Shown piece by piece: positions 8,815-49,349 of a DNA stretch of 64,000 nucleotides. The DNA is from Haematobia irritans (Eukaryota > Arthropoda > Insecta > Diptera > Muscidae). Every line of letters begins with the position of its first letter. Position 1 is the stretch's first letter. The translations under genes were made by a program, and so were the position numbers. The notes below the pieces were generated by a model that ran no database searches, was not told the origin of the DNA, and saw only the letters and a list, made by a program, of their open reading frames with translations. Location of the stretch: NCBI RefSeq assembly GCF_050003625.1, contig NC_134397.1:99997132-100061131 (forward strand), written 5' to 3'.

Positions 8815-11604
8815 TTAAAAATGATTGTATAAAGCTCGTTTGAATGATATTGCGTTGCCGATAAATTGTATGTTTGGTGGAAGGGAGTTCCATAGACGTA
8901 TTGCGTTATAAAAAAAATGCCATTCAGATATCAAAAGACGATGTCGAATAGGTATAATAGTTAATCTTCTGTTTGATCTTCCGATAGTAAGTTTATTGTA
9001 TAAATTTTCAGGTTTTCGATTATACAGCAGTTTATGCAAAAGTAAAAGAGTTCTGATATTCAGTAAATCGTTAAATGTAACACCGCATAAATTTTTTGAG
9101 AAAAGAGAGCAGCTTTCAAATCTTTTTAGTCCATATACATATCTTGTTATGGCGTTAAATGCAGTCTCTAGACGTGATTTGCTTCTTGAATCGCACTTGC
9201 AGAATAGTTCGCAACCATATAAAAGCACTGGTAAAAGATAAGATTTTGCCAGTAAAACTCTAATGTTCTGTGGAGTGTAAAATTGGACTTTATATAGTGT
9301 TCTCAGCATGCCGAAAATTTTCCCAGTCGCTGAAACGATGTGATCTTTCCAGGTTAGAGTATTGTTTAGAACAATACCTAGATTTTTGGCTTTAAATACT
9401 TGCTCAATGCATTGACCTCCGATTCTTACTGGATATTCACAATCTAGTTCCTGTGTACGACCAGAGAAAAGAATGAATTTTGATTTGGTTGGGTTTATGT
9501 GGAGTTTGTTACGTAGGGTCCAGTTGTAAATACTGTTTAAATCCGCGTTCAGTTTTATTATGCCTTGCTGCAGCTGTGACTTGGCGCAACTCAAATAAAT
9601 TTGGACATCATCTGCATAAATCTGAATATTGCTGTATTTAAGTATATTTGGTAATTCGTTTATGTATAAGCAAAATAACAATGGTCCCAGAATAGATCCT
9701 TGTGGGACACCTTGGTTAACAGGTAAAGGTGTAGAAACGTTATTCCCAACTACGACAGACTGCTTTCGACCACAAAGATAGCTTGAAATGAGAGCCGTTG
9801 CAGTGTTTGAAAAATTAAAGTGGTTTTTCAGTTTGTTGCATAATATACGATGGTCCACACAATCAAAAGCCTTGGAATGGTCTAATAGTACTATACAGGA
9901 AATATTTCCGCCATCTAGATTTGATCGTATTTCATCGGTGACATCAATCAGTGCAGTTATGCAATTGTGTTTGGAGCGGAACCCAGATTGTCTACTTGAC
10001 ATAAGATTGTGTGCATCCAGATACCCATTTATCTGATGCTTAATAATCCTTTCAAAAACCTTTGAAAGGAAAGGTAGAATAGAAATTGGACGGTATTCTG
10101 AGTTGGATTTGGGTATCGGAATGACTTTAGCATGCTTCCACGCGTTAGGAAATCGACTAGTAGTTAATATTGCATTAAAAAGATGCGTAATATACGGACA
10201 TATGTATTGTAGAATAGTTTTTATAAACTTTGGATGAATTAAATCAAAACCCATTGCGTTTGACTTTACAGATAGACAACTCCTTGCGACATAGAATGGT
10301 TCCACGCAAGAAAACTCAAAAGTGGACACAGATGTAAAATTATGTACTATAATTTGTTCCGTAGCAACTTCAACAGGATGACTTTCGGGCACTTTTACAA
10401 ATTTTTCATTGAATGCTTCAGGATCCCCAACAACAATCGAATCCATTTTTTTGGTTCCAATTCCAATGTCACGGATGGTCTCCCATTTCTTTTTCGAATT
10501 AGTGGCTGAATGAAATTTATTGGCATAAAAAGCTGTTTTATGCCTCTGTATCGTTTTGTTCACTTCAGTTCTTAAAGCTCGAAATTCATCATACATGCCT
10601 GGTAGTTTAAACGCTTTCCATCTTTTATAAGCGTTATCTCGTTTCTTAATTAATTTCTTTATAGTGGGATTAAACCAGGAATTTTGAGTTTGTTTTCCAC
10701 GAGTAACTTGTTGAGGGACAGAAAACTGCTGAATGCGTTGCAGATTTATATTTAAAAATTCAAGTTTTTCGTCAACAGATGTCATACCAAAAATTTGGTG
10801 CCAATTAACGTTCATGAACTCTCTAGTAAGAATTTCATAATTTATCTTATTAAAATTAAAGTATTTGGTCGGATTCTCAGGGATCGGAGGTTGAACATTA
10901 TATGTCATGAAAATTAAATCGTGTTTTGAAAAGCATGGCACACTAAGTTGATCATATAATAACACATTTTCTATTTTGGTAACGAGAAAAATATCCAATA
11001 GACTATTTGAATTTGAAGTAAAATGTGTGGGAGTTGTTTTGTTTACAATTTGAAATCCAATTGAGTTGAAGGAGTCCATAAGTGAATCTTCATGAAGAAT
11101 ATTTGAATTGAAATCGCCACCGATAATGATATCATCGTAGCTCATAGATATATTCAATAAGGTGCTTAGGAGAGAGTCGTATGGAACTAATTTATTTGGA
11201 CGATATACACAGCCGAGAAGTAATTTGTGTGTGTTTATTGTGGCTTCAATGAATATTGATTCAACCTTCTCGTTATTATCTGATTTAAATATCAACTTAC
11301 ATGGAATATTAGATTTTATATATATAGCCACTCCTCCGCCTAAAGAACATCTATCGTTTCGGAAAATGTTGTATCCGTTTGCTCTAATAAGTCCATCTGT
11401 AATAGATGTGTTGAGCCATGTTTCAGTGACATATGTAATGTCAACTCCAGAATTTTCAAATATATATCTAAATTCATCCATTTTATTTGAGAGACTTTGC
11501 GCGTTTATATGGCAAATATTGAGACCACTTTTCTGTTTGGCAAGGATGCGAATAACATTTGTTGTGCCGTCAATGGAACTTCTTCTGTTACTTAGCAAAG
11601 ACAT
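8815..11604 (-). CDS. LINE ORF2: AP endonuclease and reverse transcriptase
   Basis: 929 residues from the ATG at 11604 (MSLLSNRR), no internal stop. The N-terminal AP-endonuclease shows NICHINAQSLSNKMDEF, TETWLN, GGDFNSN and SKHDLIF (catalytic Asn/Glu/Asp/His set). The RT shows YRPISILPFLSKVFERI, SGFRSKHNC, LLDHSKAFDCVDH, NQGVPQGSILGPLLFCLYIN and IYADDVQIYLS (catalytic YADD), then a thumb and C-terminal region ending ISFKRALYNHF. There is no RNase H. It nicks the target and copies its own RNA there. This is the only apparently complete transposon polymerase in the window, so it may be a young insertion. Confidence 0.92.
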   Translation of the reverse strand: MSLLSNRRSSIDGTTNVIRILAKQKSGLNICHINAQSLSNKMDEFRYIFENSGVDITYVTETWLNTSITDGLIRANGYNIFRNDRCSLGGGVAIYIKSNIPCKLIFKSDNNEKVESIFIEATINTHKLLLGCVYRPNKLVPYDSLLSTLLNISMSYDDIIIGGDFNSNILHEDSLMDSFNSIGFQIVNKTTPTHFTSNSNSLLDIFLVTKIENVLLYDQLSVPCFSKHDLIFMTYNVQPPIPENPTKYFNFNKINYEILTREFMNVNWHQIFGMTSVDEKLEFLNINLQRIQQFSVPQQVTRGKQTQNSWFNPTIKKLIKKRDNAYKRWKAFKLPGMYDEFRALRTEVNKTIQRHKTAFYANKFHSATNSKKKWETIRDIGIGTKKMDSIVVGDPEAFNEKFVKVPESHPVEVATEQIIVHNFTSVSTFEFSCVEPFYVARSCLSVKSNAMGFDLIHPKFIKTILQYICPYITHLFNAILTTSRFPNAWKHAKVIPIPKSNSEYRPISILPFLSKVFERIIKHQINGYLDAHNLMSSRQSGFRSKHNCITALIDVTDEIRSNLDGGNISCIVLLDHSKAFDCVDHRILCNKLKNHFNFSNTATALISSYLCGRKQSVVVGNNVSTPLPVNQGVPQGSILGPLLFCLYINELPNILKYSNIQIYADDVQIYLSCAKSQLQQGIIKLNADLNSIYNWTLRNKLHINPTKSKFILFSGRTQELDCEYPVRIGGQCIEQVFKAKNLGIVLNNTLTWKDHIVSATGKIFGMLRTLYKVQFYTPQNIRVLLAKSYLLPVLLYGCELFCKCDSRSKSRLETAFNAITRYVYGLKRFESCSLFSKNLCGVTFNDLLNIRTLLLLHKLLYNRKPENLYNKLTIGRSNRRLTIIPIRHRLLISEWHFFYNAIRLWNSLPPNIQFIGNAISFKRALYNHF

Positions 11605-11759
11605 GTGAGAAACAATGGGCAACGCATTTAATTTGTGTGCAATAATAAACTGTAGAAAATGGTGTGTACAAAATGACGACGATATGGTATATTAAACGGT
11701 TATAAATGTAATATTGAATACAAATTTTAGTAGATAGATTTATGATGTGCATATTGTTC

Positions 11760-12680
11760 TCAATTGGTTGATCGAAAAAAACTTTCTAGGTGAGAGAGAC
11801 TTTCAATCAATATTGCCTCACCATCCGTTGTTATTTTTATATATATGAGTCCACGATATGAATATGTGGATGCAATTCTCTTATCTTTTCTTAATTTGGA
11901 AGCAGCTTGCAATATTTTAAAATTCGTTGTTGTGAGATTTTCCTTAATATGTATAGGCTGATCTGAATCGAATCCTATATGGTGCAAACACAGCTGAGTT
12001 TTATTACTTTTCCTAAATTGTGCCAGCATACGCAAGAAATTGTTTTTCAAAAAAGGTGTCAATGTTTTAACTATAATCGTAGTATTCAAAATACTTTTGT
12101 TCCTATTCTGAATACGATATATTGCTTTGTATTGGGGTGTAGGTGTATTTAAGACCTGACATATACCATCGAATATGTTGCATAAATTCTCAGACTTCAT
12201 AAATGGTATTCCATTTATACGCAAATCACATGCAACAGATAAATTATCTTGTTTTTGTATCTGTGACCTCAAAGAAATTAGTTCATCGCTTATTACTTTT
12301 ATTTGTTTACGATCTGTTTCCAGCACAGATATACGGTCACTCAATTCGTTTATCTTGTAATCAAATTGTGTTTTCTGGCTCTCAAGTATACTTATCCACT
12401 TTGAGTCTATTTCATCAATTCTTTTGTTAATGTGTGTGATAAGTCTCTCTTCACTCTCTTTAAACATATATTTGATTTGTTGTATCAAGTCATCTTGAGA
12501 TGTATGTTTACTCAGACGAGGTGTTTTCGATGTTTTCTCTAGCTTATGTGAGTCTTCTCTTTCTCTTTTAGCTGATGCCGTTAGCTTCTCCATAAGTTCG
12601 TCTTGTAATTTGTTATTGTTTTCCACTATTTCTGATAGCAGGTTATTATATTCACTCTCATTTTGTTTTGAAAAACTCAT
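11760..12680 (-). CDS. LINE ORF1 protein (nucleic-acid-binding chaperone type)
   Basis: 306 residues from the ATG at 12680 (MSFSKQNESEYNNLL); upstream in-frame sequence is leader. Residues ~5-150 are heptad-rich and charged (KLQDELMEKL, RINKRIDEIDSKW, SDRISVLETDRKQI), predicting a coiled coil for trimer formation. The C-terminal half (CDLRINGIPFMKSENL, RKDKRIASTYSYRGLIYIKI) resembles the RRM-plus-CTD layout of LINE ORF1 proteins. No CCHC knuckles are present. It is uninterrupted, and ORF2 starts 155 nt after its stop in another frame. Confidence 0.8.
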   Translation of the reverse strand: MSFSKQNESEYNNLLSEIVENNNKLQDELMEKLTASAKREREDSHKLEKTSKTPRLSKHTSQDDLIQQIKYMFKESEERLITHINKRIDEIDSKWISILESQKTQFDYKINELSDRISVLETDRKQIKVISDELISLRSQIQKQDNLSVACDLRINGIPFMKSENLCNIFDGICQVLNTPTPQYKAIYRIQNRNKSILNTTIIVKTLTPFLKNNFLRMLAQFRKSNKTQLCLHHIGFDSDQPIHIKENLTTTNFKILQAASKLRKDKRIASTYSYRGLIYIKITTDGEAILIESLSHLESFFRSTN

Positions 12681-12978
12681 TTTGATCTTGAGTGATAATC
12701 TTTGCCAATGTATGTGTGATATAAACAAGCAAGCAAAATAATTTTTGGTTTTGCAGTGAATAAATCTTATTTGAAAAATTTTCCTGTTGATCTTTGTGTA
12801 GAAAACAAAACAATGATTGACCCGAACAGAACAGTGGATTGGCTTAAAACTCCTTTCCAATTTTGCGATAATCAGTAAAAGAAAAAGATACGGATGTCCG
12901 GTTTATATCAATAACTTTGCGGAGACAGAAAAAAAAACACGTCCACAGTAGGCAAGAGTTATCCGTAGAATAGATTTT

Positions 12979-14198
12979 CTAACAGGTTCGTCGGAATTCA
13001 TTTGTCTGTTATATGCGCTCGATGACCATGAGCTATCGCTTTGACGTCCATCCTCTTCTGCATTTGATTGCCATTCGGAATCTACATACTCACAATCTGT
13101 ATCAGAATCTTGAATAGAATTATTATTTGGTGTTAGTGTTTCATTAATGTCATCCAAAGGTAATTCAGATTCATCATTAGAGTTTATTGTGGGTGTTGAT
13201 TCTTCCATTAATATATTGTCTCTAGTAGAGTTCATTGTGGGTGATGATTCTTCCATTAATATATTGTCTCTCTCCCTTGAATCAATACTCCCAAAATTAT
13301 CGATCTGTGGATAATAAACATCTTGATGACTAGTTGTAATTAAATGTACTTTTCTATTTTCTAGAAATATCACATCACGACTTTCAATAATTTCATGGTT
13401 TTGAGGATTGAATAGTCTATACGCCTTTTTGTGTGTACTGTAACCCACCATGATACATTCCACCGATTTCGAATCCAACTTATGTCGCCTTTCCTTTGGG
13501 ATATGAACTAAAGCTGGACATCCAAAAACTCCCAAAAATTTTAAATTTGGACGACGTGTAGACCACATTTCTTCCGGACATTTGTCCATACCTCTACATG
13601 GCACTCTATTAATCAAAAATGCACCAGTAACAACTGCTTCTGCCCAGAATCGGTTATCCAAACCACTATCAATTAACATGCAGCGCACCCTTTCCACTAT
13701 TGTACGGTTCATTCTTTCCGCAACACCATTTTGCTCCGGCGTATACGGACATGTCGTTTGGTGAATTATACCATGTCTTTTCAAAAATTTAGAAAACTCT
13801 GTGCTCATGTACTCACCTCCATTATCGGATCGAAGAATTTTGATTTTTCTTTCAGTTTGATTTTCAACTGCCTTTTTGAATTCTTCAAACTTACAAAATA
13901 CCTCCGATTTTCTTGCAATTGGGTACACAAAAACTTTCCTTGAAAAATCATCAACAAATGTCACCATGAACCGCTTTCCCGAAAATGATTCTGCTTGGAG
14001 TGGTCCAACTACATCAGAATGTACAATTTCCAATAATTCTTTAGCACGTGTCCCTTACTCTTTGCTTGGTTTACGAGTCTGTTTTCCTTTCACACATACG
14101 ATGCATGGATCTAATTCTTTCTTAGTAAAACTGATTCCCAAACTGGTTTTTTTCACCTCATCTAAATTTTTGTTGCAGATGTGTCCCATTCTGCGGTG
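12979..14198 (-). pseudogene. Copia-like integrase
   Basis: It continues in the gag frame past two stops (near 14196 and 14056). The pre-integrase HRRMGHICNKNL and CVKGKQTRK give the HHCC-type zinc region at 14190-14070. The catalytic core starts IVHSDVVGPL (first Asp), then FVDDFSRK, LRSDNGGEYMS (second Asp) and YTPEQNGVAERMNRT (Glu). A basic, Ser/Asn-rich C-terminal linker follows and ends at VRKS, where the LINE is inserted (12971/12979). Confidence 0.9.
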
Positions 14199-15350
14199 TC
14201 AAGTATTGACATCATTAAGAACAGCAAACAGTTTTGAGTTCTTAATGGCGGTTTTACAATCCAATTGATACAAATCATTTTTAATCTTTACAGAGGCCAA
14301 AATGTTGCCTTTATCGTCAAATATGTGACATGATTCGCCTTTGAAAACGTCTTTTTTGTTATTTATAGTGATTTGTCTGACGGAAAGTAAACTTGTGCAT
14401 AGATTTGGAACATATTCCACATCTTTTACAGTCACAATTCCGGATTCCTTTCCGACATTTACTTCAAAGTCAATATCTCCGACAGATTGCACTTGAAGTT
14501 CATCTTTATTTGCAACTATGACTTTTTTTCCTTCAACATTCTTTTTGTTGTACATATACTCGTCAGAGTTTGTCATATGGTTACTTGCGCCGCTATCTAT
14601 GTACCACGAGTACGCATTGGTATTCATATCGGTAGCAGCATTGGCACAAATTCCAGCTTCTGTCTTAGCAAATAAAATTTCCGATTTTTTACCATATTTG
14701 TTCTTGGCTGCTTGTCTGTAACCATTCTTACTTGGACAGTTCTTCGCAATGTGACCAGTTTTCTTGCAGTTATAACAAATGACTTGCTTCTTGTTTTTGT
14801 TTGATGACTTCGCTTGGAGAACAGCTTCCTTGTCAATGTTCTGGTCGTATTTCGCATCTTGCAATAAAATCTTGACAATATCCACAGTCAATTTTTCTTT
14901 GGAATTTTCGACGGCCATTACCAAGGGTTTGAAATCGTCGCTCAACCCAGCTAACATTAGTGAGGCTGTCAGCTCGTCATCTATATTCAAACCTGCGTTT
15001 TTTACCTTGATAGCCGTAATTATCAGCTCATTTACATAATCTTGGACCGATTTATAATCCTTAAACTTGATGTTCACTAGCTGTTTTAATAGTTCAACTT
15101 TTCTAGTTAGCCCATTATCCTCATATGCTTTGAGCAATGCATTCCATGCAGCATTGGCTGTCGTTGCTGTGGCAATATGTCCATAATTGTTAGGGTCAAC
15201 CATCAATGTTATTTCCGCTAATGCACGTTCGTTCAATTCCGAATTAGGCATATCCTCGTTAACGGCTTTCCAGCATCCTTCTATCACCAATAAAGATTTT
15301 GCTTGTCTTTTCCAGACATCAAAGTTCTCCCTGCCCTTTAATCGCTCTAA
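14199..15350 (-). pseudogene. Copia-like gag and protease
   Basis: The frame opens near 15340 ([19 protein letters not shown]) without a clear ATG and runs to 14199. It has the copia gag region ([33 protein letters not shown]), a CCHC knuckle ([14 protein letters not shown]) at about 14770-14730, then the aspartic protease site [11 protein letters not shown] at about 14610-14575. A stop at ~14196 separates it from the integrase in the same frame, so gag and pol were originally one polyprotein. Confidence 0.9.
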
Positions 15351-15413
15351 AGGGCATTTTTTTCAATTTCTTTTTTACCAAAACGATTTGAAAAAAAAAA
15401 ACATATTTTACGT

Positions 15414-15491
15414 GTCTATAGGCCCATAACCTATTGTGTTAAAATTTTATTTAAACAGAAAAAATATGTATTCATAAATCTAACATATTCA
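15414..15491 (-). repeat. Truncated 5' LTR and primer-binding site of the copia-like element
   Basis: 15437-15491 is the inner end of the 5' LTR. Just inside it (15414-15435) the minus strand reads AATAGGTTATGGGCCTATAG; GGTTATGGGCC is what copia elements use to pair with an internal part of initiator tRNA-Met. The rest of the LTR is missing; the junction at 15492 goes directly into 152-bp repeat units. Confidence 0.75.
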
Positions 15492-16205
15492 GACCAAAAA
15501 GACAAGACCAAAATTCATCTGTTTCAGTTGAAATTTGGTACGTGGTGTTAATATATGGCCTCAAACTCCCATACAAAAATTGGTCGGTATCGGTCCATAA
15601 TTATATAAAGGCCCCATATAAACCGATCCCCAGATTTGACCTCCAGAGCCCGTTGGAAGAGCAAAATTCTTCCCATTCGGTTCAAATTTGGTACATGATA
15701 TTAGTATATGGTATCCAACAACCATGCAGGAATTGGTTCCTATCAGTCCATAATTATATATAGTTCCCATATAAACCGATCCCCAGATTTGACCTCCGGT
15801 GCCTTTTGGAGAAGCAAAATTCATCCGATCTGCTTGAAATTTGGTACGTGGTGATAGTATATGATATTTAACAACCATGCCAAAAGTGGTCCATATCAGT
15901 CCATAATCATATATAGCCCCATATAAACCGTTCCCGAGATTTGGTTTTGGAGCCTCTTGGAGGAGCAAATTTCATCTGAGTGAGTTGAAATTTGGTACAT
16001 TGTGCTAGTATATGGTCGTTAACAACCATGCCTATCTAGGTCCACATCGGTCTACAGTTATATATATCCCTCAGATAAATCGATTTCCAATCACACAAAA
16101 ATTGGTCAATATCAAGTTCATAATTGTATATAGCCCCCATATATCAATTCTGGCTCTCTACGTACCGTGCAAAAAGTCCATATCGATTCGTAATTATTTG
16201 TAGAC
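15492..16205 (+). repeat. 152-bp tandem units of the ATACCC element
   Basis: Four or five diverged units (GATCCCCAGATTTGACCTCC, GGTCCATAATTATATA, AAATTTGGTAC), continuing the host element interrupted by the copia insertion. Minus-strand ORF 15561-15968 is an artefact of the unit length. Confidence 0.85.
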
Positions 16206-16407
16206 TTAACTATACATAACTTTTTTGTCTAATGTATACCACGTATGGTCTAACTCACAATTTAGAAAATGATGTTAAGAAGTTTTAAGATACCACAATC
16301 CAAGTAATTCGATTGTGGATGACAATCTTTCGTAGAAGTTTCTACGCAATCCATGGTGGAGGGTACATAAGATTCGGTCTGGCCGAAATTACGGCCGTAT
16401 ATACTTG
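16206..16407 (+). repeat. Right terminus of ATACCC element
   Basis: Matches 42390-42604 over about 200 bp (CATAACTTTTTTGTCTAAT, ACTCACAATTTAGAAAA, AAGTAATTCGATTGTGGATG) and ends TATATACTTG. TTCGGTCTGGCCGAAATTACGGCCGT includes hairpin-forming words near the end. Confidence 0.85.
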
Positions 16408-17694
16408 TTTATTTCTTCTTCGTTGTCCCAAATGTTAAAATGTTTCTAGTATTAAACTTTTATTTAGCCTTGGTGCCGTTACGATAATTTTCTGCACTGT
16501 TTGTTGCGAACAACACAAACGACTAAACAGCAAACTCAAACGACTTACGCATATTCATTCCCTAACAACAACACAATTCTCTTTACTACTGTTAATTAAC
16601 AGAATTACTGTTGCTATTTGCTATCGACTTGTGTATGTGCGAAGTCGTTGTTGTTGCAGACGAAATCATTTTATGTGTAACTGTTTCATTTCATTTTTTT
16701 AAGTCATATATATGGTTGGAGCTGTAGCAGTACCCGCTTGTTGGGTAAGTAGTGAATGCCTACTTATATGGCTATATATTCGTAAACACCCCCACTTATA
16801 AGCCTGACTACCGCCCTTGTATTTGAGCGGAGAATTTAACAAGGAGATGTCGCTCAAAATAACCAATAGACTATTCTCTGCATTATCGGTAACCACCCAT
16901 TTGGTAGCTGAAAATTAATACATAATTTGTACACACATCCCTACTCACAGAAACGGCAGGTGAAATTATGCTAGTTAAATAAGCACTTCAAATCTATACA
17001 CAATTTTGCTAGCAAATTTTTTATTGTTTTTAATTATGGTAAGTTTATATTTTGATTTTGACGTTCTAAAAACTTCTAAATTCATGCTCAACTGGTAATG
17101 TCCAATATAGTCTATCGATTATTTTATAGATTACTTTATGCTGTTGAATTGGATGTAATGAAATGGTACATTATATACATACAGAAAACGGGTCTTCAGT
17201 ACTTTTTGAATTCATTATTGTATACTAAAATAACCTCCTGAACATGTGGAGTGCTTATATAGGTAGGGAAAATGCGACAATAGCTATTTGCCAAACAAGC
17301 GGGTAGTCTTTTGACAAAATGTGTTTATGCGTTCGGTGTGCATTAGTTAATTTTTTTCTGCTAATGCTATTTTTCGTCAGCACTTCAAACCCTGCATTGA
17401 ATCTATTACGTGTTTAATTGGGAACGGAACGTTTTGTAATTTGATATTGCTTCCGAATTTCCAAATTAATCAAATAAGCTTTTTTAATTGAAAACATAAC
17501 AAATGTCAAACATAATTAAATAATTGGGTTTTATTCGGATTTGATTAAATGATTGAAAATTGGATATAAATGAATACATGTTCTTTAAATCCGCTTCCAA
17601 ACTCAATCAAGTGCTCTATTGAAAAAATTTCGATAATTTTTTGTGTGTAAGATTAAATTTTTCTGAAGTCTAAAGTAAAATTTATCTATTTCAG
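16408..17694. other. Upstream region of the kinetochore gene; no gene seen
   Basis: AT-rich, no supported ORF. A splice-acceptor-like tract TTTATCTATTTCAG ends at 17694, just before the first coding exon, so a 5' exon upstream is possible. One donor-like word ATGGTAAGT lies at 17036-17044, but joining it would not keep the ORF frame from an ATG there, so it could at most end a 5' leader exon. Confidence 0.45.
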
Positions 17695-17707
17695 AAAATG
17701 TATTCAA

Positions 17708-47371
<29,664 letters not shown>

Positions 47372-48299
47372 ATTATCATTTTGGTGTAGTGTACTTTTTA
47401 ATTGAGTTATATAAATACAAATTATTATTTTGACAATATTTGTATTTTTCTAGAACGACTTTTACTTTTAGAAAAATGATTTCTTCGCAGAATTTCTGTT
47501 TCAATCACGATAATAATTAATCCAATTATTTTTTGGTTAAATGATTTAAACTACACAATACTGCTTAATTTCATCTTGGCTAAAAATTACTAGATTAAGC
47601 TTAACCGACAGACGAAAAATATGTTTGTCAAATCCTCTGTCATTGATTATGCGACGAATTCACCTTAGCGTGTTTAACCCATCAAGTATCGTACATCAGC
47701 GTGAGTCATGAAAACAATAAACACAATAATATGAATGTCCCTAATAAAATTCGGCTGAAGAAAATACTCGCTCGCGAACAGAGAACGGATGCCTAGCGCA
47801 ACTGCCCAGTGTATTTAGTAAATTTAATTATTTGCAATCTAAAAGCACCAAAAGGCAAAATTAATTTCAACCACTAATATTAAACGCAACCGATCATTGT
47901 TGGTGCTTGTTAATACGAGACTACATAAAAACAAGATTAAAAAATATATCACAAATTGTCCAAGATTTCTTTTCACTTGTTGCTAGAAAATTGAGGGTTA
48001 TTTAAAAGCAGCTGATATTATGTATGTTCGAAAGGACACTGTTGCAAAATTTTGAGATATTGTTAGCGTTAAACGAAGAATCTATGAATATGATTATGCG
48101 TAAAATTTTAATGAAAACAAGAAGGTTTTTGAAAGGTTTTTTTTTAACCAGATAGAACAATATATTTGACCACAGAATTGCTATAAATGATTTGTGCAAC
48201 TTTTGCAAACGTAGCACACAGGAGTCAATCAAGTATAATAAACTGAGAGTTCTCGTCATCGGGAGAAAACATATATGATTCACAAATTTATTTGTTTTT
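47372..48299. other. Downstream of Spc105R; no gene seen
   Basis: AT-rich; should contain the 3' untranslated region. AT-rich words such as TATATAAATACAAAT at ~47408 could serve as a weak poly(A) signal. No other feature recognised. Confidence 0.5.
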
Positions 48300-48720
48300 A
48301 TACCCTCCACCAAAGGTATAAGTAGTTGTTATTGATGTATGTCGGATGGTAATGGAAATGGGCCATATCGGACCACTGTTAGGTATAGCCGTCATATAAA
48401 CCGACCTCCAGATTTGCCTGGCGGACGCTCTTGGAAGAGCAAATTTCATCAGATCCCGTTGATATTTGGTACGTGACGTTAGTATATGCCCTCTAACAAA
48501 TTGGTTCGTATCGGTCCATAATATATAGCCCCGTATCGGTCCATAATATAAACCGATCCGCATATTTGCTTTACGGAGACTCCTGGAAGAGCGAATCTCA
48601 TCCGATCCGGTTGAAATTTGCTACGTGATGTTAGTGTATACCCTCTAACACCCATGCAAGCATTTATACAAATCGGTCCATAGTTATATCTAGCCCCCAT
48701 ATAAACAGATTCCAAATTGT
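48300..48720 (+). repeat. Left end of an ATACCC element, truncated
   Basis: ATACCCTCCACCAAAGGTAT starts at 48300, but the core with TA and GTCC tracts is deleted and the sequence jumps to GTAGTTGTTATTGATG, then 152-bp units. No right end follows before the LINE at 49052. Confidence 0.75.
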
Positions 48721-49051
48721 ACCACCGCTACCAGTGATGCCAAATTTTTTCTGGCTTTTGTCCCCAAATTGGTACGCTTTTGTCCCCAAAACTCGCCAAT
48801 AATATTTTGATAAGCTTTTATGACAAATAAAAAATAATGGAAATGGCTCTGCTGTAGAAAATCAATAATAATGTAAGAATTAAAAATATATAAAATGTTT
48901 GTTATACCAGCTTACGAGCTGCAATAAGATCAAGATTTCGAAACACAAAACCAGGAGAATGGTGATCGTTTATCAAATGCTGGAGTGATGAAAATGGGAG
49001 TTCTGTCACCATGTATCTATAAAAGAAAATTTACTTCTCAAGTAGTAGGTT
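48721..49051. other. No gene seen
   Basis: Contains CAGTGATGCCAAATTTTTTC, TGGCTTTTGTCCCC and TTTTGTCCCCAAAACTCGCC; otherwise unassigned AT-rich DNA. Confidence 0.45.
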
Positions 49052-49097
49052 AGGTTAGATTAAAGTGGCGGCCCGATTAAGATTCAGGCTCACTTAG

Positions 49098-49306
49098 GCT
49101 ATGGTCACACTAGGCAAATATTTGACCAAAATGAGTGTCAAACATTTTCCAGAACCATTTTTCAAATATCTGAATACGGTTTTTTGGAACAAAATTCTAC
49201 AACGATGTTATATATCCAATATGAGCTAAATATGTTTGTTGGTTTGGCTGTGGCGACGGATTCATTTTTGATTTCTGTCAAATATTTGCCCAGTGTGACC
49301 ATAGCA
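49098..49306. mobile_element. ~208-bp MITE in the LINE tail
   Basis: Inverted ends GCTATGGTCACACTAGGCAA / CCCAGTGTGACCATAGC with AAATATTTGAC further in. It interrupts CACTTAG|ACTATTCAGTCC of the LINE tail and duplicates TTAG or TTA. No ORF. Confidence 0.85.
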
Positions 49307-49349
49307 TTAGACTATTCAGTCCATTGTGATACCACATTAACTAAAAGTA

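Larger units (their letters stand above)
8566..12971 (-). mobile_element. Near-intact APE-type LINE (CR1/L2/Jockey-like) inserted in copia element
   Basis: The 4.4-kb minus-strand element is bounded by the direct repeat AGATTTT (8559-8565 and 12972-12978), the target duplication within the copia pol frame. It has two long uninterrupted ORFs (12680-11760 and 11604-8815). The 3' end is A-rich and finishes with short ATACTAAA-like repeats, not a plain poly(A), which fits CR1/L2-like elements. A diverged 3' end of the same or a sister family is at 46370-46985. Confidence 0.88.
6858..15491 (-). mobile_element. Copia-like LTR retrotransposon, split by a LINE
   Basis: Minus-strand Ty1/copia element. 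From its 5' end it has a 55-bp LTR remnant (15437-15491), a primer site, gag with zinc knuckle, protease, integrase, [LINE inserted], reverse transcriptase, RNase H, polypurine tract and a 157-bp 3' LTR (6858-7014). The order protease, integrase, RT, RNase H identifies copia rather than gypsy. Copia DNA excluding the insertion is about 4.2 kb. Its outer 5' LTR part is deleted, and at least three in-frame stops make it inactive. Confidence 0.9.
6063..16407 (+). mobile_element. Composite ATACCC...CTTG element, 10.3 kb with nested insertions
   Basis: The left terminus ATACCCTCCACCATAGGATG starts at 6063 after a T run, and the matching right terminus ends GTATATACTTG at 16407. Between them lie the family's 152-bp units, a SINE (6497-6814) and a copia-like element (6858-15491) that is itself split by a LINE (8566-12971). 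Without the insertions the element would be about 1.4 kb. The left end and the stretch about 60 bp inside the right end carry the inverted motif ACCCTCCACCAT / ATGGTGGAGGGT. Confidence 0.75.
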
